Made by a program: the position numbers and the translations under genes. From Thermoplasmata archaeon (GTDB lineage Archaea; Thermoplasmatota; Thermoplasmata; Sysuiplasmatales; Sysuiplasmataceae): 6,329 nt of DNA. Each line of letters begins with the position of its first letter. Within the stretch, counting starts at the first letter, position 1. Where the stretch lies: the NCBI GenBank assembly GCA_021811925.1, contig JAKAPY010000104.1:1-6329 (forward strand). The letters run 5' to 3'. This document shows, one piece after another, positions 4,952 through 6,329 of the stretch. The notes under the pieces were generated by a model. The model saw only the letters and a program-made list of their open reading frames with translations, was not told the DNA's origin and made no database searches.

Positions 4952-6329
4952 ATGGCCCTCGACATCTACGATCCTGTCTACATTATCACTGTCATATTCT
5001 TCATAGTGGGACTGCACCGGATGACCCACCCAAGGACTGCAAGGAGTGGAATTGTATGGGCAGGGGGAGCAATGGCGCTTGCAGTTGTTGTTACGTTTCT
5101 CTATCCCGGAATGCACAATATCGCCCTAATCGTCGTAGGCATAGCCATCGGCGGATCCATTGGATGGATAGCGGCAAAGCGTGTTGCCATGACAAACATG
5201 CCGCAGATGGTTGCGATCTACAACGGAATGGGAGGTGGGGCGGCGGGTGCGATTGCGGCTGTTGAGCTCCTAAAGAATGCAGCCTCGCTTGCGGCTCCTT
5301 CCCCGGGCCTGGGCCTGCTTTCCACTTCCGCCCTGGCCATTACCGGCGCGGCAATCGGGTCCGTCTCCATATCAGGCAGCGTGATCGCGTTCCTGAAACT
5401 GCAGGGATGGATGAGACAGAGGCCAATCAAGTTCCCGGGGCAGCAGCCCGTTAACATACTTGTCCTCCTGCTTGCCATTGCCTTCGGCGTTCTTGTTCTC
5501 TACCCGCACGCCCTCGGATTCAACACACTACTCCCATTCTTCCTGCTGGCCATAGGGTACGGCATACTGATGACACTTCCAATAGGAGGTGCCGACATGC
5601 CCGTGGTAATCTCCCTGTACAATGCGCTGACGGGACTCGCTGTGGCAATGGACGGGTTTGCACTCGAGAATTTCGCAATGGTCGTTGCCGGAACGCTCGT
5701 CGGTGCGGCTGGTTCCCTGCTCACACTGCTCATGGCGAGGGCAATGAACCGCTCCATAGGCAACGTCCTTTTCAGCGCATTCGGCGCCAAGGAGGAGGAA
5801 GCCACGGGCATCGTTGGCACCATGAAGCCGATCCAGCCCGAGGACGCGGCCGTGATGCTTGCATACGCAAACAGCGTCATCATTGCACCTGGCTATGGAA
5901 TGGCTGTGGCTCAGGCCCAGCAGAAGGTGAAAGAACTGACGGACCTGCTTGAGTCCAAGGGTGTCACCGTGAAGTTTGCAATACACCCCGTGGCAGGCAG
6001 GATGCCCGGCCACATGAATGTGCTTCTTGCAGAAGCAGGTGTTCCCTACGACCACCTGTTTGACAGGGATGAAATCAACGCCGAGTTCCCGAGCACTGAT
6101 GTCGTACTCGTGATTGGGGCGAACGATGTCGTCAACCCAGCCGCAAGGCGGCAGGGCAGCGCGCTTGCAGGCATGCCGATACTCGATGTGGACAAGGCAA
6201 AGAACGTCATTGTACTCAAGAGGGGCCAGGGGCGCGGTTTCTCGGGCATAGAGAATGAGCTTTTCTACGGTGAGAACACGAAAATGCTCTACGGAGATGC
6301 GCAGGAAACAGTGGCCAAGGTCATACAGG
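4952..6329 (+). CDS. pntB: NAD(P) transhydrogenase subunit beta, nearly complete, cut by the window edge
   Basis: PntB supplies most membrane helices of domain II and the cytoplasmic NADP(H)-binding domain III. It couples hydride transfer between NADH and NADP+ to proton movement. The 459 residues present nearly match the 462 of the E. coli protein, so only the last few are missing. Several hydrophobic helices occupy residues 8-270. Asp215 and Asn224 in GGADMPVVISLYN match E. coli Asp213 and Asn222. Residue 91, where E. coli has the proton-path histidine, is Asn91 in MVAIYNG. Domain III shows PGYGMAVAQAQ (313-323), HPVAGRMPGH (345-354), GAND with Asp392 (389-392), and KRGQGRGFSG (423-432) followed by IENELFY, together forming the NADP site. 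The ATG comes directly after the pntAB stop with a GGGG-rich binding site 6 bases upstream. No frameshift or lesion is seen. Confidence 0.97.
   Translation, partial: MALDIYDPVYIITVIFFIVGLHRMTHPRTARSGIVWAGGAMALAVVVTFLYPGMHNIALIVVGIAIGGSIGWIAAKRVAMTNMPQMVAIYNGMGGGAAGAIAAVELLKNAASLAAPSPGLGLLSTSALAITGAAIGSVSISGSVIAFLKLQGWMRQRPIKFPGQQPVNILVLLLAIAFGVLVLYPHALGFNTLLPFFLLAIGYGILMTLPIGGADMPVVISLYNALTGLAVAMDGFALENFAMVVAGTLVGAAGSLLTLLMARAMNRSIGNVLFSAFGAKEEEATGIVGTMKPIQPEDAAVMLAYANSVIIAPGYGMAVAQAQQKVKELTDLLESKGVTVKFAIHPVAGRMPGHMNVLLAEAGVPYDHLFDRDEINAEFPSTDVVLVIGANDVVNPAARRQGSALAGMPILDVDKAKNVIVLKRGQGRGFSGIENELFYGENTKMLYGDAQETVAKVIQ

Noticed and set aside
4511..5116. Long minus-strand reading frame (201 codons) opposite pntAA-pntAB-pntB
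   Set aside because: It runs antisense to three strongly recognised genes, has an odd composition rich in His, Cys and Ser, and matches no family I know.
5528..6055. Minus-strand reading frame (175 codons) opposite pntB
   Set aside because: It is antisense to the well conserved NADP-binding part of pntB and its His/Cys-rich translation is typical of a shadow frame.

Overview
The window looks like a piece of an archaeal chromosome, probably from a euryarchaeal or Thermoplasmata-like lineage. Four things point that way. There is an archaeosine-pathway radical SAM enzyme, and archaeosine is a tRNA modification found in archaea. The tyrosyl-tRNA synthetase is of the short archaeal type. A small protein resembles the archaeal DUF5611 family. 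Archaeal TATA boxes lie about 25-30 bases upstream of plausible starts. AGG arginine and ATA isoleucine codons are frequent throughout, including in the bacterial-looking transhydrogenase genes. The exact lineage cannot be fixed from this sequence alone.

Left part (1-2184, minus strand): read in the direction of transcription, the genes are the radical SAM archaeosine enzyme (RaSEA), a small DUF5611-like gene that overlaps its 3' end, a 119-base spacer with a 12-pair imperfect hairpin, and the N-terminal half of enolase running off the left edge. This links tRNA modification to a glycolytic/gluconeogenic housekeeping gene.

Middle (2185-3374): a 140-base divergent intergenic region carries one TATA-like box for each direction. 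Both boxes sit so close to the predicted start codons that the two transcripts are likely leaderless or nearly so. On the plus strand follows tyrS, a complete archaeal-type TyrRS.

Right part (3375-6329, plus strand): a promoter with a clear TATA box leads into a tightly packed operon for a three-subunit, membrane-bound, proton-translocating NAD(P) transhydrogenase. Its genes are pntAA (soluble NAD-binding domain I), pntAB (small three-helix membrane subunit) and pntB (membrane domain plus NADP-binding domain III), and pntB is cut by the right edge only a few residues before its expected end. The three proteins would form one complex that couples hydride transfer between NADH and NADP+ to proton flow.

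All genes belong to recognisable families and I see no convincing wholly new system. The points most worth following are the overlapping RaSEA/DUF5611 pair, the hairpin upstream of eno, the extra cysteine cluster in RaSEA, and a Thermus-like transhydrogenase in an archaeal background.
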